64,000 nt of DNA from Desulfosarcina widdelii (GCF_009688965.1 NZ_AP021875.1:1922001-1986000); one strand, 5' to 3'. Counted from the first letter of the stretch, positions 17,187 through 24,849 are shown. The notes: a model not told the origin generated them from the letters alone. Translations and numbers: made by a program.

Positions 17187-17720
17187 TTATCCGCGAATGG
17201 CCTTGATAGCCCCTTCGATAAGTCCCGTTTGTGTGTCGCCTGATTTGGCCCGCTTCTCCTTGCCACGATCCCAGGTGGCCACGCCGAGTATGGAAAGCCA
17301 CCCCACCCAGACCCATTGGGGCACATCCGGCACGGCCTTGCCCAGTGCGGGCAATGCGAAGTAAATCAGCAGCACGGCCAAGGGAAACGTGAAACCGTTG
17401 AACGGCCGCCAGGTATACTGGGGCCATTTTTCGCTTTTGCTTTCGGCCTGCATGGTCTGGTTGACCGACGCCAGTTTCTTGGCCTCGATCTCTTCCAGCC
17501 TGGCCTCGTGTTCCATTGCCTTGACCTGCAGTTCAACCATCAACGCCGGATCAGCGGCAATTTTTTCGGCCACGGCTTCGATGGCGACCTCCGGACCGTC
17601 ACCGGTAACGGCGCGCATCAAGCCTTCCAGGATAGTTCCGGATCCGGGAAGAAACAGGTTGGCGGCCATTGGGGCCACTACTTTCACGCCATCGATGATC
17701 TTCTCGAGTACGTTGCTCAC
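17187..17720 (-). CDS. Holin (3TM, GTA-holin-like)
   Basis: A 177-residue protein, MSNVLEKIIDGVKVVAPMAA.... Hydrophobic segments lie near residues 15-30 and, in the C-terminal half, around FTFPLAVLLIYFALPALG and PQWVWVGWLSILGVATW, with WPQYTWRPFNGF just before. This WRP motif is typical of '3TM' holins of phages and gene-transfer agents. It follows the endolysin gene by 9 nt, forming the lysis cassette. Confidence 0.8.
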   Translation of the reverse strand: MSNVLEKIIDGVKVVAPMAANLFLPGSGTILEGLMRAVTGDGPEVAIEAVAEKIAADPALMVELQVKAMEHEARLEEIEAKKLASVNQTMQAESKSEKWPQYTWRPFNGFTFPLAVLLIYFALPALGKAVPDVPQWVWVGWLSILGVATWDRGKEKRAKSGDTQTGLIEGAIKAIRG

Positions 17721-17729
17721 GACAACCTC

Positions 17730-18206
17730 CTATTCGGCCAGGCGGTTCAGCCATCCGGCCAGGAACCGCTGGTTGCCAAGTCCGTAGTAGTAATTCCCCG
17801 CCTCGATCCGCAGGGCCATGAGCAGGGCCTGCGGGTGTTTGAACGAGTTGACTGCACTAGCGGTTACCGGACCCAGAATAGAGTCGACACGCAAACCGGC
17901 GCCGAAGCGGTTGGCCGCCTTTTGAAGCAACAAAATAGTCCTTGCGACCCCGATGTTAACGCTCAAATCGAACGCCTTGGCCGCGATGCCGGAGTTTTCG
18001 ATCTGATCGAATCCGGGTGTGTTCCAATAGTCGCGCCGGTAGATGTCGATGGCTTGCTTCCGGGTCAACTTCGAAATGGAAAGATGAGGATACGCTTTTT
18101 CCGAAATTCCATACTTGGTTTGGCCGCCCGGATCTTTCGAATCGTTGACGTAGCCGCCCTCATGAGCCAGAGTTTTTTCGATGGCGATCCCAAAATTCGA
18201 AGGCAT
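17730..18206 (-). CDS. Endolysin, glycoside hydrolase 108-like N-acetylmuramidase
   Basis: A 158-residue protein. The start contains EKTLAHEGGYVNDSKDPGGQ, with the GH108 signature E-G-G-Y (catalytic Glu about residue 16), then TKYGISEKAYP and YRRDYWNTPG. The C-terminal half (FDLSVNIGVARTILLLQKAA, GLRVDSILGPVT) fits the associated peptidoglycan-binding domain. It cleaves murein glycan strands after holin release. Ribosome binding site GGAGAAG upstream. First gene of the late block. Confidence 0.85.
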   Translation of the reverse strand: MPSNFGIAIEKTLAHEGGYVNDSKDPGGQTKYGISEKAYPHLSISKLTRKQAIDIYRRDYWNTPGFDQIENSGIAAKAFDLSVNIGVARTILLLQKAANRFGAGLRVDSILGPVTASAVNSFKHPQALLMALRIEAGNYYYGLGNQRFLAGWLNRLAE

Positions 18207-18295
18207 TACACTTCTCCAAAAAAGCCGGAAACAAAACCTCGTTTATGATGGCAATCATAGAAGCGGAAAACAGGAAGGATCAATAGGTCGAGGGC

Positions 18296-18324
18296 ACTAC
18301 TGTCCCACTACGCGGGACAGTAGT
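18296..18324. promoter_or_regulatory. Perfect 11-bp inverted repeat at the middle/late gene junction
   Basis: ACTACTGTCCC and GGGACAGTAGT flank a 7-nt loop in the 146-bp gap between the endolysin and the upstream gene at 18353. There is no T-tract on the minus strand, so a simple terminator is not clear. It could be a terminator-like element, or a site for a late-gene activator or RNA structure. Confidence 0.45.
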
Positions 18325-18352
18325 TGGTTTTGGAGATGTTTTTGATCGAAAA

Positions 18353-18916
18353 TCAGGTGAAATTGGGACGGTGGGATGGCTTTTTATAGCTTGGAAGGTT
18401 CTTTTTTCGTATTTTTTGCATGTCTTCAACGCTTAGGACCGGTTCCAAATCCCCTCCGGATCGCTCGGAGAAATCCTCCGCCGGAAGTACCGCGCCCGCA
18501 CGCTCCCTGCGGTTGAAATTTCTCTCGTCCCCTTGATCTATTTCATCAGCCAACTGGTATGCGACCTTCCGAAGATAATTGTGCTTGGTCAAAGGCAGAT
18601 CCCTGGGTGGGCGCTGGATAACCCGTTCCATTGCATCGGCCCACGCCATGATCTGGTTGGCCCGGGCCGGGCTCCGGTCCCACTGGATGCTCGCATCGGC
18701 CACCAGGTCTTTCAGCTCCTTCAGCAGCTTCAGGGCCTTTGTCCAACTCAATCCGCGCCCGGACGTCGGCCGGAAAAGCGCCAGGTAGGGAATCGCCCGG
18801 CGGCTCACTTCCGTGGGCAGTTCGGCAACGATGAGCATGCACTGACGGGCATTGGCGTCGTTCGACCATGCCTCGGCGCTGTGAACCGCGCCACATGAAG
18901 GGCAGGTCAACTTCAC
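18353..18916 (-). CDS. Hypothetical phage protein with N-terminal zinc ribbon
   Basis: A 187-residue protein starting MKLTCPSCGAVHSAEAWSND; the CPSC pair with a later Cys looks like half a zinc ribbon. The rest is helical, containing LSWTKALKLLKELKDLVADA and a C-terminal basic tail. Last gene before the late block, overlapping the next upstream gene by 4 nt. A DNA-binding or replication-linked role is possible but unproven. Confidence 0.6.
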   Translation of the reverse strand: MKLTCPSCGAVHSAEAWSNDANARQCMLIVAELPTEVSRRAIPYLALFRPTSGRGLSWTKALKLLKELKDLVADASIQWDRSPARANQIMAWADAMERVIQRPPRDLPLTKHNYLRKVAYQLADEIDQGDERNFNRRERAGAVLPAEDFSERSGGDLEPVLSVEDMQKIRKKNLPSYKKPSHRPNFT

Positions 18917-19293
18917 GGATTCATCTCCCAGGTGTCTATCGGGAGGTTGTACTGCTGGATCACGGTGTTGAGACGAATCCAGTATTTACGGTCCGACTTT
19001 TTTTCGAGGATGAGCACGACTCCGGCACGCCGTCCGGTCTGGATGGAGTAATACAGGGCCTGGCCGATGGATTCCGCCCATTTGTTTCCAAAGTCGAACT
19101 CGATGGCATGGGAGGCGGTCAGACAGTCGCAGCGGGTGCGGTCCGCCAGTATCACCTCCGTTTCGCCGCCTTGTGCGTCGCACCATCGCTGCTGGTACCA
19201 GCTTTCCGGTTGCTGTCTGGCGGCGATCACGGCGGAACAAAAAGAGGCATAAACGGCCAGGGCGACAACCATCATGGTCAGTCTGAATATCAT
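18913..19293 (-). CDS. Hypothetical exported phage protein (126 aa)
   Basis: An N-terminal hydrophobic segment (MIFRLTMMVVALAVYASFCS) looks like a signal peptide or anchor. The mature part carries conserved-looking cysteines (WCDAQGGETE, RCDCLTASHA) and AIEFDFGNKWAESIGQALYY, a pattern typical of small exported proteins in proteobacterial prophages that resemble a degenerate nuclease fold. Function unknown. Confidence 0.6.
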   Translation of the reverse strand: MIFRLTMMVVALAVYASFCSAVIAARQQPESWYQQRWCDAQGGETEVILADRTRCDCLTASHAIEFDFGNKWAESIGQALYYSIQTGRRAGVVLILEKKSDRKYWIRLNTVIQQYNLPIDTWEMNP

Positions 19294-19532
19294 TGTTTGC
19301 TCCCTTTCGAGAAAAATTTATCGCACGAGCGCTTGCCCGGCGGTGGCTTATCAGGATCGTCATCGGCCCATTTCTTCCAGACCGTGCAGTAGGCCCACAG
19401 TCCGACCGGTCGCCGCTTGAAGCTGTAACCACCGCAGTGCATGCAGATCTTTTTATCTATTTTGCACGGTATGTCCAAGTTATTAAGCGGGTGTAATTGC
19501 CTACGTAAGATCCAACCGCTCAAACGGTCCAA
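19290..19532 (-). CDS. Hypothetical Cys-containing phage protein (80 aa)
   Basis: A basic protein with CKIDKKICMHCGGY and later C residues (YCTVWKKWADDDPDKPP, RSCDKFF), a possible zinc-binding arrangement. Overlaps the exported protein gene downstream by 4 nt. No further assignment possible. Confidence 0.5.
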   Translation of the reverse strand: MDRLSGWILRRQLHPLNNLDIPCKIDKKICMHCGGYSFKRRPVGLWAYCTVWKKWADDDPDKPPPGKRSCDKFFSKGSKQ

Positions 19533-19605
19533 GATGCTCCCGAATTAATTTCATTTCGGGGGAATGGTTGAAGTAAATATCGAACACAGCATCACCGTGC
19601 CACAT
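19501..19605 (-). CDS. Possible small protein or displaced C-terminus (34 aa)
   Basis: From ATG 19605 the frame reads MWHGDAVFDIYFNHSPEMKL and ends at 19501. The same frame stays open further upstream, overlapping the neighbouring 48-residue gene in another phase. It may be the displaced 3' part of that gene after a frameshift. Natural-looking composition; evidence is weak. Confidence 0.3.
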   Translation of the reverse strand: MWHGDAVFDIYFNHSPEMKLIREHLGPFERLDLT

Positions 19606-19607
19606 CT

Positions 19608-19754
19608 TCAAAACCTTGACGCATTGGATTGGGGCATCGCGGCATTTTCCCCCGCCTGGATTCTGTTTGCGGCCCAATCTGGTTCATTCTTAACCATTTC
19701 TGTGATCGAGCACGGGTTGCCGTTAAAATCGTGATAAACCTTTTCCAGATCCAT
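19608..19754 (-). CDS. Small hypothetical phage protein (48 aa)
   Basis: The ATG at 19754 has an excellent ribosome binding site (GGAGGTGAAT). Product MDLEKVYHDFNGNPCSITEM, continuing EPDWAANRIQAG; the EP(D/E)WAANRIQ pattern recurs in small phage proteins in which a longer C-terminal helix follows. Here the frame stops soon after, and an alternative frame continues sensibly, so it may be truncated by a frameshift. Confidence 0.5.
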   Translation of the reverse strand: MDLEKVYHDFNGNPCSITEMVKNEPDWAANRIQAGENAAMPQSNASRF

Positions 19755-19770
19755 ATTCACCTCCGGGTAG

Positions 19771-19983
19771 TTACCGACTACAGTGATGATTGTTGAACAG
19801 ATGCGCCTCAAGATCGACCTCGCTGTCGAATACTTCGGCGCATCCGTCACAAATCCATTTAGGCTCCCAACCTTCGCAACAATCGGTGCCGTAAGCGGGG
19901 GCGCATGGATCTGGATTCTGGTCGTGGAGGCATCGGTTTGATGGCCTATCCCAATACACACAACTATCGCAATTTCCTTCCAT
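19771..19983 (-). CDS. Small cysteine-rich, zinc-finger-like protein
   Basis: Start chosen at ATG 19983, preceded by GGAG at 6 nt spacing; the longer form would need a TTG. Product MEGNCDSCVYWDRPSNRCLH contains a CxxC plus further Cys, and a C2H2-like end: WICDGCAEVFDSEVDLEAHL, then HH. Probably one or two zinc sites. It belongs to a run of tiny early genes. Confidence 0.55.
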   Translation of the reverse strand: MEGNCDSCVYWDRPSNRCLHDQNPDPCAPAYGTDCCEGWEPKWICDGCAEVFDSEVDLEAHLFNNHHCSR

Positions 19984-19997
19984 TTTAATCTCCAAAA

Positions 19998-20195
19998 TTA
20001 GCAGCCGAAACAGCGCCCATCACCCAACTCGAAAACCTCAAATCCATAGTGCTCTCCGAGTGGGTTATTGTTGCCTGCTGTTACGGCATCGGTTTCAGTT
20101 TCAAACATCGCCAGATCCCCATCATCGTTCTCGACCATCGGAAGTACGCTTCCGTTTTGATGGTTGAGTATGACGAAAAACGGTTTTTCAATCAT
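19998..20195 (-). CDS. Small hypothetical phage protein (65 aa)
   Basis: ATG at 20195 (MIEKPFFVILNHQNGSVLPM) is preceded by GGAGGATTTAGAACC. The long form to 20228 would need a TTG. Acidic, single-domain; similar in style to short phage proteins containing 'DDGDLAMFETETDAVTAG'. No function assignable. Confidence 0.5.
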   Translation of the reverse strand: MIEKPFFVILNHQNGSVLPMVENDDGDLAMFETETDAVTAGNNNPLGEHYGFEVFELGDGRCFGC

Positions 20196-20233
20196 GGTTC
20201 TAAATCCTCCGATTTTAATGTTGGCCAAGGTAG

Positions 20234-20635
20234 CTACCGACCTTTGTTTGCCGCTGCTTCGAGCAGCGCCCTATCTCCTTCTGACGGATCTATGTCTTTA
20301 TAAAGCCAATCTTTTAAAACGCTAAAATCGACACCGGATTTATCCGAAACCTGCCGTAGGCACCCCTGGAGATCGTAAAAACCGACAATCAATTTGAGAC
20401 CGTCTTTGATCGGCCGGCCATGTGCAATCCCGCAGAACCAATTTCGTTTTTTGGTTTTTGCGTGTCGCACATGGCATAATCCGGTTGATGATTCATATCT
20501 ATCGACAATATATATTCTCCCGTCCATAGCCTCAAAGTGTTGGCCTTTTTTGAACAATTTTATCTGCACCAATCCAGATTCCAGCCACTTCTTTTTTTCA
20601 ACAGGATCGTTGCATCGTTTTGAGTACATATCCAT
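20234..20635 (-). CDS. Hypothetical phage protein (133 aa)
   Basis: MDMYSKRCNDPVEKKKWLES... has a ribosome-binding leader GGGGGATTTAGAAC almost identical to that of the next gene (20195). Central part: KKGQHFEAMDGRIYIVDRYE, then CHVRHAKTKKRNWFCGIA. No recognised domain; a small basic middle region with a single CHVRH may bind metal or nucleic acid. Confidence 0.5.
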   Translation of the reverse strand: MDMYSKRCNDPVEKKKWLESGLVQIKLFKKGQHFEAMDGRIYIVDRYESSTGLCHVRHAKTKKRNWFCGIAHGRPIKDGLKLIVGFYDLQGCLRQVSDKSGVDFSVLKDWLYKDIDPSEGDRALLEAAANKGR

Positions 20636-20655
20636 GTTCTAAATCCCCCGAATAG

Positions 20656-20820
20656 CTAATCTTCGTTAGGTGTTAAATCGTCAACGGACAAAAAAGCATA
20701 TCCGTAATAACCGCACTGGGACTGGTCTTTACAGCATACATTTACGTCAATCAGTTCATCGTCGTGCGCGGCAAAAGTCGCATCGACTGTCAATTCTCCA
20801 CCACATTTTGGACATTTCAT
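20656..20820 (-). CDS. Small zinc-ribbon protein (54 aa)
   Basis: From ATG 20820, with GGAGGTAGAAAA upstream, the product begins MKCPKCGGELTVDATFAAHD and continues VNVCCKDQSQCGYYG. Two CxxC-type knuckles (CPKC and CC/C) look like a zinc ribbon. It fills the gap between two neighbouring genes. No function assigned. Confidence 0.55.
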   Translation of the reverse strand: MKCPKCGGELTVDATFAAHDDELIDVNVCCKDQSQCGYYGYAFLSVDDLTPNED

Positions 20821-20854
20821 TTTTCTACCTCCATTAGGTTTTTAGTCATACGAT

Positions 20855-21058
20855 TTACCGAAGTTGATTTTCATCAATAGCAGCCAATAATCGCTTAACC
20901 GCCCGGTCGGCAAGATCATCCGGTCTTTCGTAGAATTCGAACTCTTCATGAATAGGAGGCGGCGCCCAAACGATTTCCCCTTCCTGCGCAGATTCAGCGA
21001 CCTCGACGATGATCTTCTTCAGGTCGTATTCCAGCATCGTTCGTTGGCTTTTGTCCAT
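20855..21058 (-). CDS. Small acidic hypothetical phage protein
   Basis: MDKSQRTMLEYDLKKIIVEV... (67 residues from ATG 21058; a GTG at 21067 is possible). Mostly helical and acidic, ending AVKRLLAAIDENQLR. The start region overlaps or abuts the lipoprotein gene upstream. No motif recognised. Confidence 0.5.
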   Translation of the reverse strand: MDKSQRTMLEYDLKKIIVEVAESAQEGEIVWAPPPIHEEFEFYERPDDLADRAVKRLLAAIDENQLR

Positions 21059-21060
21059 TG

Positions 21061-21435
21061 CTACCACCGTATTCCAATGGAATAATTACGCGCCACGACG
21101 CCGGCCTCGAAAACAATGGCCGTCACCTGGAACACCTCTCTCCATTCGGGATCGAGCATGCCCGCAATCAACCAGCTTGCCGCCAGCGTCGAGCCCATAT
21201 AAATATCCACCGCCTGGTGTGACGGATGACTGCCCAGAACACCGTTGCGCTCGAGGAAATCGTCGTTCGATGCGATCTCGTGCGTCTGCATCCAGTCCGC
21301 ACAGTGAACCGCCGTATAGGCTGCCTGCCGATAGGTGTCGGCCCGGGTCCAACCTTCGAACGGGTGGGACGCGCAGCCGGCCATGAAAAGCAGTTGAAAG
21401 ACAACGATAAGTAATGGTATCCATCGTCTTGCCAT
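21061..21435 (-). CDS. Phage lipoprotein (124 aa)
   Basis: The start at 21435 (MARRWIPLLIVVFQLLFMAG) gives a lipoprotein signal with lipobox FMAGC, so Cys 21 would be acylated and the protein placed on the cell surface or periplasm. Mature part: WTRADTYRQAAYTAVHCADW, then a hydrophobic GSTLAASWLIAGMLDP stretch. Likely role in host-envelope change or lysis; unproven. Confidence 0.6.
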   Translation of the reverse strand: MARRWIPLLIVVFQLLFMAGCASHPFEGWTRADTYRQAAYTAVHCADWMQTHEIASNDDFLERNGVLGSHPSHQAVDIYMGSTLAASWLIAGMLDPEWREVFQVTAIVFEAGVVARNYSIGIRW

Positions 21436-21530
21436 GATAGCCGTCTCCTCAGATTGGTTGTTGTGGAGCCCTGGTCGGCGCTGCAACGCCGTCCAGGGCA
21501 ATTTTGTTTAAGGCTTTTGGCTTTTGGAAA

Positions 21531-21737
21531 TTAAAATATCCCGCGATCCACCAAGCTCCCGGCAATCCTGTCGGGAGATGGACGATCATTTTCCACAAGA
21601 ATATCGAGCAGCCGACATTCCGGACACCCGTCCGGATTTGGATAAAATATCTCTCCGCACCGGGTGCAGCGAACCTTTATCTTGTCTGCCGGGATTCGAC
21701 AGGGAGCGAGCGGGCCGATGATGTCCATGTGGTTCAT
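21531..21737 (-). CDS. Small zinc-ribbon phage protein (68 aa)
   Basis: ATG 21737 overlaps the stop of the upstream HTH gene (ATGA), so translation is coupled. Product MNHMDIIGPLAPCRIPADKI, then KVRCTRCGEIFYPNPDGCPEC; CTRC and CPEC form a clear zinc ribbon. Possibly a nucleic-acid-binding partner of the HTH protein. Confidence 0.6.
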   Translation of the reverse strand: MNHMDIIGPLAPCRIPADKIKVRCTRCGEIFYPNPDGCPECRLLDILVENDRPSPDRIAGSLVDRGIF

Positions 21738-21931
21738 TCCTCCGATCCTTCCAAAACGCAAACCACCCCGTCATCCAACCGTATGGTGATATGCCGCGAT
21801 ATGGTTTGCAATGTGCGATAGACGGCGCTGCGGCTCATGCCGAGTTCGTCCTGGATTTTTCTCACGGTGATGCGTGGGTGTTCCTGGAGCAAAAGCACCA
21901 TTCGGACGGTATTTCTGATCGCACTGGCCAT
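21734..21931 (-). CDS. Small winged-helix/HTH regulator (65 aa)
   Basis: MASAIRNTVRMVLLLQEHPR..., with a clear helix-turn-helix: ITVRKIQDELGMSRSAVYRT, then a short wing ITIRLDDGVVCVLEG. It resembles the DNA-binding part of IclR-type proteins without a ligand domain. Possibly controls middle or late transcription; no Mor/C-type activator was recognised in this phage. Confidence 0.65.
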   Translation of the reverse strand: MASAIRNTVRMVLLLQEHPRITVRKIQDELGMSRSAVYRTLQTISRHITIRLDDGVVCVLEGSEE

Positions 21932-21954
21932 TAAATATCCGCTATTCCTGTTCG

Positions 21955-22419
21955 CTATGAATTTTTCAACTCGTACGAAAACAGGGCTTTCTTGACTCTC
22001 TCCGTTCCCAGCCGCGCCAATGCCGCGTCATTGAATTGTTCAACGCGGTCCCAATCGACGGTCTCCTTGGCGATCCGGATCGCCTGTTTCATCCCGGCTG
22101 CCTTGAGCTTTTCCAGCATGCCCTTGATCCGCTTCACGCGCGTTTCATCCTTGATCATGACCGAGCCGGCAGCCAGATCGGCACGCTCGCCGGCGCCAAG
22201 AATGTCGAACCGGTAGGCCTTAACCACTCTCTCGAGCCGGTTTTCGAGGCTGGACAGAACCTTCTTTTCCCGCTCGATATCGGCGCCGTACTTCTTTTTT
22301 ACGGCTTCGATTTTTTTGGCGGCCCTTTTGGCAGCAGCGTCCCGCGCCGCAATCGCCCTGGAGATGTCCTCCAGGAGCGCGTTTGCGATGGCGGCTTTAT
22401 CTTCTTTGCTTTTACTCAT
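21955..22419 (-). CDS. gam: Host-nuclease inhibitor protein Gam-like
   Basis: Start at ATG 22419 (MSKSKEDKAAIANALLEDIS), overlapping the upstream gene by 8 nt; a longer upstream start is rejected. The long helical N-terminal half (AARDAAAKRAAKKIEAVKKK) and the end RVKRIKGMLEKLKAAGMKQA, then TVDWDRVEQFNDAALARLG are typical of Mu Gam family proteins, which bind DNA ends and protect them from RecBCD-type nucleases. Confidence 0.8.
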   Translation of the reverse strand: MSKSKEDKAAIANALLEDISRAIAARDAAAKRAAKKIEAVKKKYGADIEREKKVLSSLENRLERVVKAYRFDILGAGERADLAAGSVMIKDETRVKRIKGMLEKLKAAGMKQAIRIAKETVDWDRVEQFNDAALARLGTERVKKALFSYELKNS

Positions 22420-22810
22420 CTCGGGCCTCCAGTTCGAGCTGCATCTGCCCCAGGTATTCCGGCAGGCTGATTTTCCGGATCTTGGCGATGCGGGACAGGA
22501 TCCCCAGGGCGCGCTTTTTGTGCTTTTCGCAGTACGCCCTGATCTCACTGTCACTGGCCGCCAGCCAGTATCCGCCGTTCGTGGAGGATACCTCGCTGCA
22601 GATGGCCATCCCGGTGGAGCGCAGTTCGGTAATGATTCTCCTCAGCGCCTTGGTTCCGTTGATCCTGTGGCTGTAGGTCTGTCCGAACACGTCCTCGTAC
22701 AGCGCCCCCATGCCGATTTTTTTGTTCGGGCCGACATGCTCGATCATGATCCGGATCAATCGGTTCTTGGCATCTTCCAGTTCTGCACTGGTCATTCGTT
22801 TGACGCCCAT
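22412..22810 (-). CDS. Hypothetical phage early protein, winged-helix-like (132 aa)
   Basis: MGVKRMTSAELEDAKNRLIR... contains a probable HTH-like middle part (ALYEDVFGQTYSHRINGTKA) followed by LRSTGMAICSEVSSTNGGYW. This resembles small proteins next to gam in Mu-like phages and the DNA-binding 'RepB/HTH' style fold. Function unknown. Confidence 0.55.
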   Translation of the reverse strand: MGVKRMTSAELEDAKNRLIRIMIEHVGPNKKIGMGALYEDVFGQTYSHRINGTKALRRIITELRSTGMAICSEVSSTNGGYWLAASDSEIRAYCEKHKKRALGILSRIAKIRKISLPEYLGQMQLELEARDE

Positions 22811-22827
22811 GACACCATCCTCCTATG

Positions 22828-23055
22828 TTAGTCGTACAAAAAGCGGCAGCTCGCATCGTAGGCCGCCTCGAAACCGGCGCCCACCGGCCGGTACAGTTCG
22901 TCGCGAAGGTCGCGGGGAAGCCGGATATAGCACCGGTAACAGAATGCCCGGCCCCGCTTTTTCTGCCGCTCACATTGACATTGCTCGCTCTTTAGCGCGT
23001 CGATATAAAAGAGCTTTTCGTCCCTTTTTGTCCGGCTTTCTCTTTTTCGGTTCAT
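22828..23055 (-). CDS. Small Cys-rich basic phage protein (75 aa)
   Basis: MNRKRESRTKRDEKLFYIDA..., with QCQCERQKKRGRAFCYRCYI providing four or five cysteines in a zinc-ribbon-like spacing. The middle reads LPRDLRDELYRPVGAG, typical of small phage zinc-finger proteins. Overlaps the following gene in a different frame by about 85 nt. Confidence 0.5.
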   Translation of the reverse strand: MNRKRESRTKRDEKLFYIDALKSEQCQCERQKKRGRAFCYRCYIRLPRDLRDELYRPVGAGFEAAYDASCRFLYD

Positions 23056-23341
23056 TGATTTTGCCCTCTCCGGGAAACCCGTTGCGCTGCTCGTAGTTCT
23101 CGCGGCTCAGCACCGTCACGGCACGGTTTTCGAACTCGTCCACCTTGATCACCACATCTATGTCCGGGTGCCAGTAGATGGCAAAGATCCGGTACGGGCT
23201 CCCATTCTCATCGTAAAGGTTACGGCACGGATGCACCGGTACCGATTCTTTCAATATCCTTTTAATAAGGCGCCTGTTCGGCCAGTTCCCGACCCGTTCC
23301 AGCCAGTTTTCGCAAAAGTGCTCCGACAGCCGGATCAACAT
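22970..23341 (-). CDS. Hypothetical phage early protein (123 aa)
   Basis: Start chosen at ATG 23341 (MLIRLSEHFCENWLERVGNW), overlapping the GemA-like gene's stop by 7 nt. Contains YRIFAIYWHPDIDVVIKVDE and a very basic C-terminus. It resembles RelE-like or 'DUF' phage proteins with a small beta-sheet core; no firm assignment. Confidence 0.5.
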   Translation of the reverse strand: MLIRLSEHFCENWLERVGNWPNRRLIKRILKESVPVHPCRNLYDENGSPYRIFAIYWHPDIDVVIKVDEFENRAVTVLSRENYEQRNGFPGEGKINEPKKRKPDKKGRKALLYRRAKERAMSM

Positions 23342-23766
23342 CGGGACGTCTTCTTTTTGGCTTGACACACCCGGGCCTGGTGGTAGCTCAAGGCCGCTAC
23401 CAGGCTGTGCAGTTGCTTGGCGTTCAGCCACCGATAGGATGCGACCGGACGGCCATCCTTGTTTTTGAACATGCGCTGCGCCATCGCATCCACGTAAGAT
23501 TCCATGAGCCCAAGCTCGTTGCGGATGGCCGTAATCTTGCCGATCAACCGATCCTTACTGCTGGCAGGCCTGTTGAATTTCCGATGGGGCACAAAACCTA
23601 ACTTCTCGAAATGCTCCATCGCTTCAGTGAGCATAGCCTGGGTCAGATGCCTGGAAGAGGTAACGCCCAAACCTTCAAGCAATGCCGTTCTTTCAAGCTT
23701 CGTCATGCCGGTTTTACTGACAGCCGTGTTGAACAGTTTGACCTGCCCTTTACTGATAAAGCCCAT
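23335..23766 (-). CDS. GemA/gp16-like regulatory protein (DUF1018-like)
   Basis: A 143-residue protein. The pattern RPVASYRWLNAKQLHSLVAA... and an N-terminal helix bundle match the Mu gp16/GemA family (DUF1018), which modulates host gene expression and DNA topology in Mu. The position between the transposase block and gam agrees with Mu order. Confidence 0.65.
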   Translation of the reverse strand: MGFISKGQVKLFNTAVSKTGMTKLERTALLEGLGVTSSRHLTQAMLTEAMEHFEKLGFVPHRKFNRPASSKDRLIGKITAIRNELGLMESYVDAMAQRMFKNKDGRPVASYRWLNAKQLHSLVAALSYHQARVCQAKKKTSRC

Positions 23767-24034
23767 TTTGATCCTCCGTTAACTGTTCGTCGGTTTCCTT
23801 CCTCCTCGCCGAATCGACGACATCGATACCCAGGCGTGGCTGTTCGATGATGTAAGCCAGGGGCCGGGTCGATGCCGATCCGCAGTGAGGACAGCGGCCG
23901 CTGACCGGATTCGGGAACACGGTCTCGCAGTCGAAGCACAATGAGGCATGCTCCAGCTGGATACCCGGCCGCATGGCCTCGACCGCTTCAAACGACGGTT
24001 CGGTCTGTTTCCGCAGACGAATCAGTTTTCTCAT
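23750..24034 (-). CDS. Small zinc-ribbon phage protein (94 aa)
   Basis: Residues about 32-55 read SLCFDCETVFPNPVSGRCPH then CGS, a classic CxxC...CxxC zinc ribbon. The C-terminal part is acidic. It overlaps the GemA-like gene by 17 nt. Several such mini zinc proteins occur in this early region. Confidence 0.55.
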   Translation of the reverse strand: MRKLIRLRKQTEPSFEAVEAMRPGIQLEHASLCFDCETVFPNPVSGRCPHCGSASTRPLAYIIEQPRLGIDVVDSARRKETDEQLTEDQNGLYQ

Positions 24035-24263
24035 CAGGCACCTCCTGCCCGGTTTTGGTGTCTATGATTACCGGCTGAATCCCACGGTAGCCGGAAAGTT
24101 GCGATTTTTCCTCCAGCGCTGTTTTTTTTTGTTTGTACCGCTGGATGGAATAGGCGCGACTTCCCACTCCGACCCGCAGCAGATAACGCTGATAGGGGAT
24201 ATAGTTTTTTGGATCACGGAAGAGATCCACCGTTTCGATTACGACGGAAACTATCGGATTCAT
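23988..24263 (-). CDS. Hypothetical phage early protein (91 aa)
   Basis: MNPIVSVVIETVDLFRDPKN... with YIPYQRYLLRVGVGSRAYSI and a charged C-terminus. Beta-strand-like N-terminal half, no cysteines. Overlaps the zinc-ribbon gene by 47 nt in another frame. Function unknown. Confidence 0.5.
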   Translation of the reverse strand: MNPIVSVVIETVDLFRDPKNYIPYQRYLLRVGVGSRAYSIQRYKQKKTALEEKSQLSGYRGIQPVIIDTKTGQEVPDEKTDSSAETDRTVV

Positions 24264-24267
24264 TGCT

Positions 24268-24849
24268 TCACTTCCCGGCGATCACCGCCATGTCGGCGAT
24301 GGCCGCCTGTCCCTTGTTGATGGCAATCTGAGCGGCCGATAACGCCGCTTCGGCCTCTTTCTGCTTTTCCCGCAGCCGCCGCAGCTTCTCCGCGTTCTCC
24401 TCGTTTCTCACCAGGTTGGGGCCTGGATCTTTGATCATCCGATATCTCGAGGGCTTATTATTGGGCATATCGATCCGCCGCAGATTCCCGCGCCTCACCA
24501 GAAATCGAAGGTATTCCTTGGCCGTGATTTCCGAAACTTCGCAGTTGGCCACCAGGTCGCTGGCCATGATGTTTTCGGTCCGATTGGCCCGGATCAGCCT
24601 GAGCATGCAATTTGTCTTGTCCGCAGGACGCACGCCATTTTTTATGCCCTGGTATCTGTAGATCCCCGGCCGCACCCGCACGACTTCCTTGCGTTTCATG
24701 AAATCGCGAATGGTTCTGTAAACGGGGCGCTTCTCTTGATCCGACACCAGGTCGAGCCGCGCCGCGATCTCCTGAATCGAAACCTCATCGCGATCCTTCA
24801 GCTCGATCTGCATGATCTCCCGAACTCTCTGGGCAAACGATTTCGGCAT
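24268..24849 (-). CDS. Phage early regulator with winged-helix domains (193 aa)
   Basis: Start at ATG 24849 (MPKSFAQRVREIMQIELKDR); a much longer in-frame upstream extension overlaps the MuB-like gene and is rejected. Two HTH-like stretches: DEVSIQEIAARLDLVSDQEK and ENIMASDLVANCEVSEITAK. The C-terminal quarter is a charged coiled coil (NAEKLRRLREKQKEAEAALS). Likely DNA-binding regulator of the replication module. Confidence 0.6.
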   Translation of the reverse strand: MPKSFAQRVREIMQIELKDRDEVSIQEIAARLDLVSDQEKRPVYRTIRDFMKRKEVVRVRPGIYRYQGIKNGVRPADKTNCMLRLIRANRTENIMASDLVANCEVSEITAKEYLRFLVRRGNLRRIDMPNNKPSRYRMIKDPGPNLVRNEENAEKLRRLREKQKEAEAALSAAQIAINKGQAAIADMAVIAGK

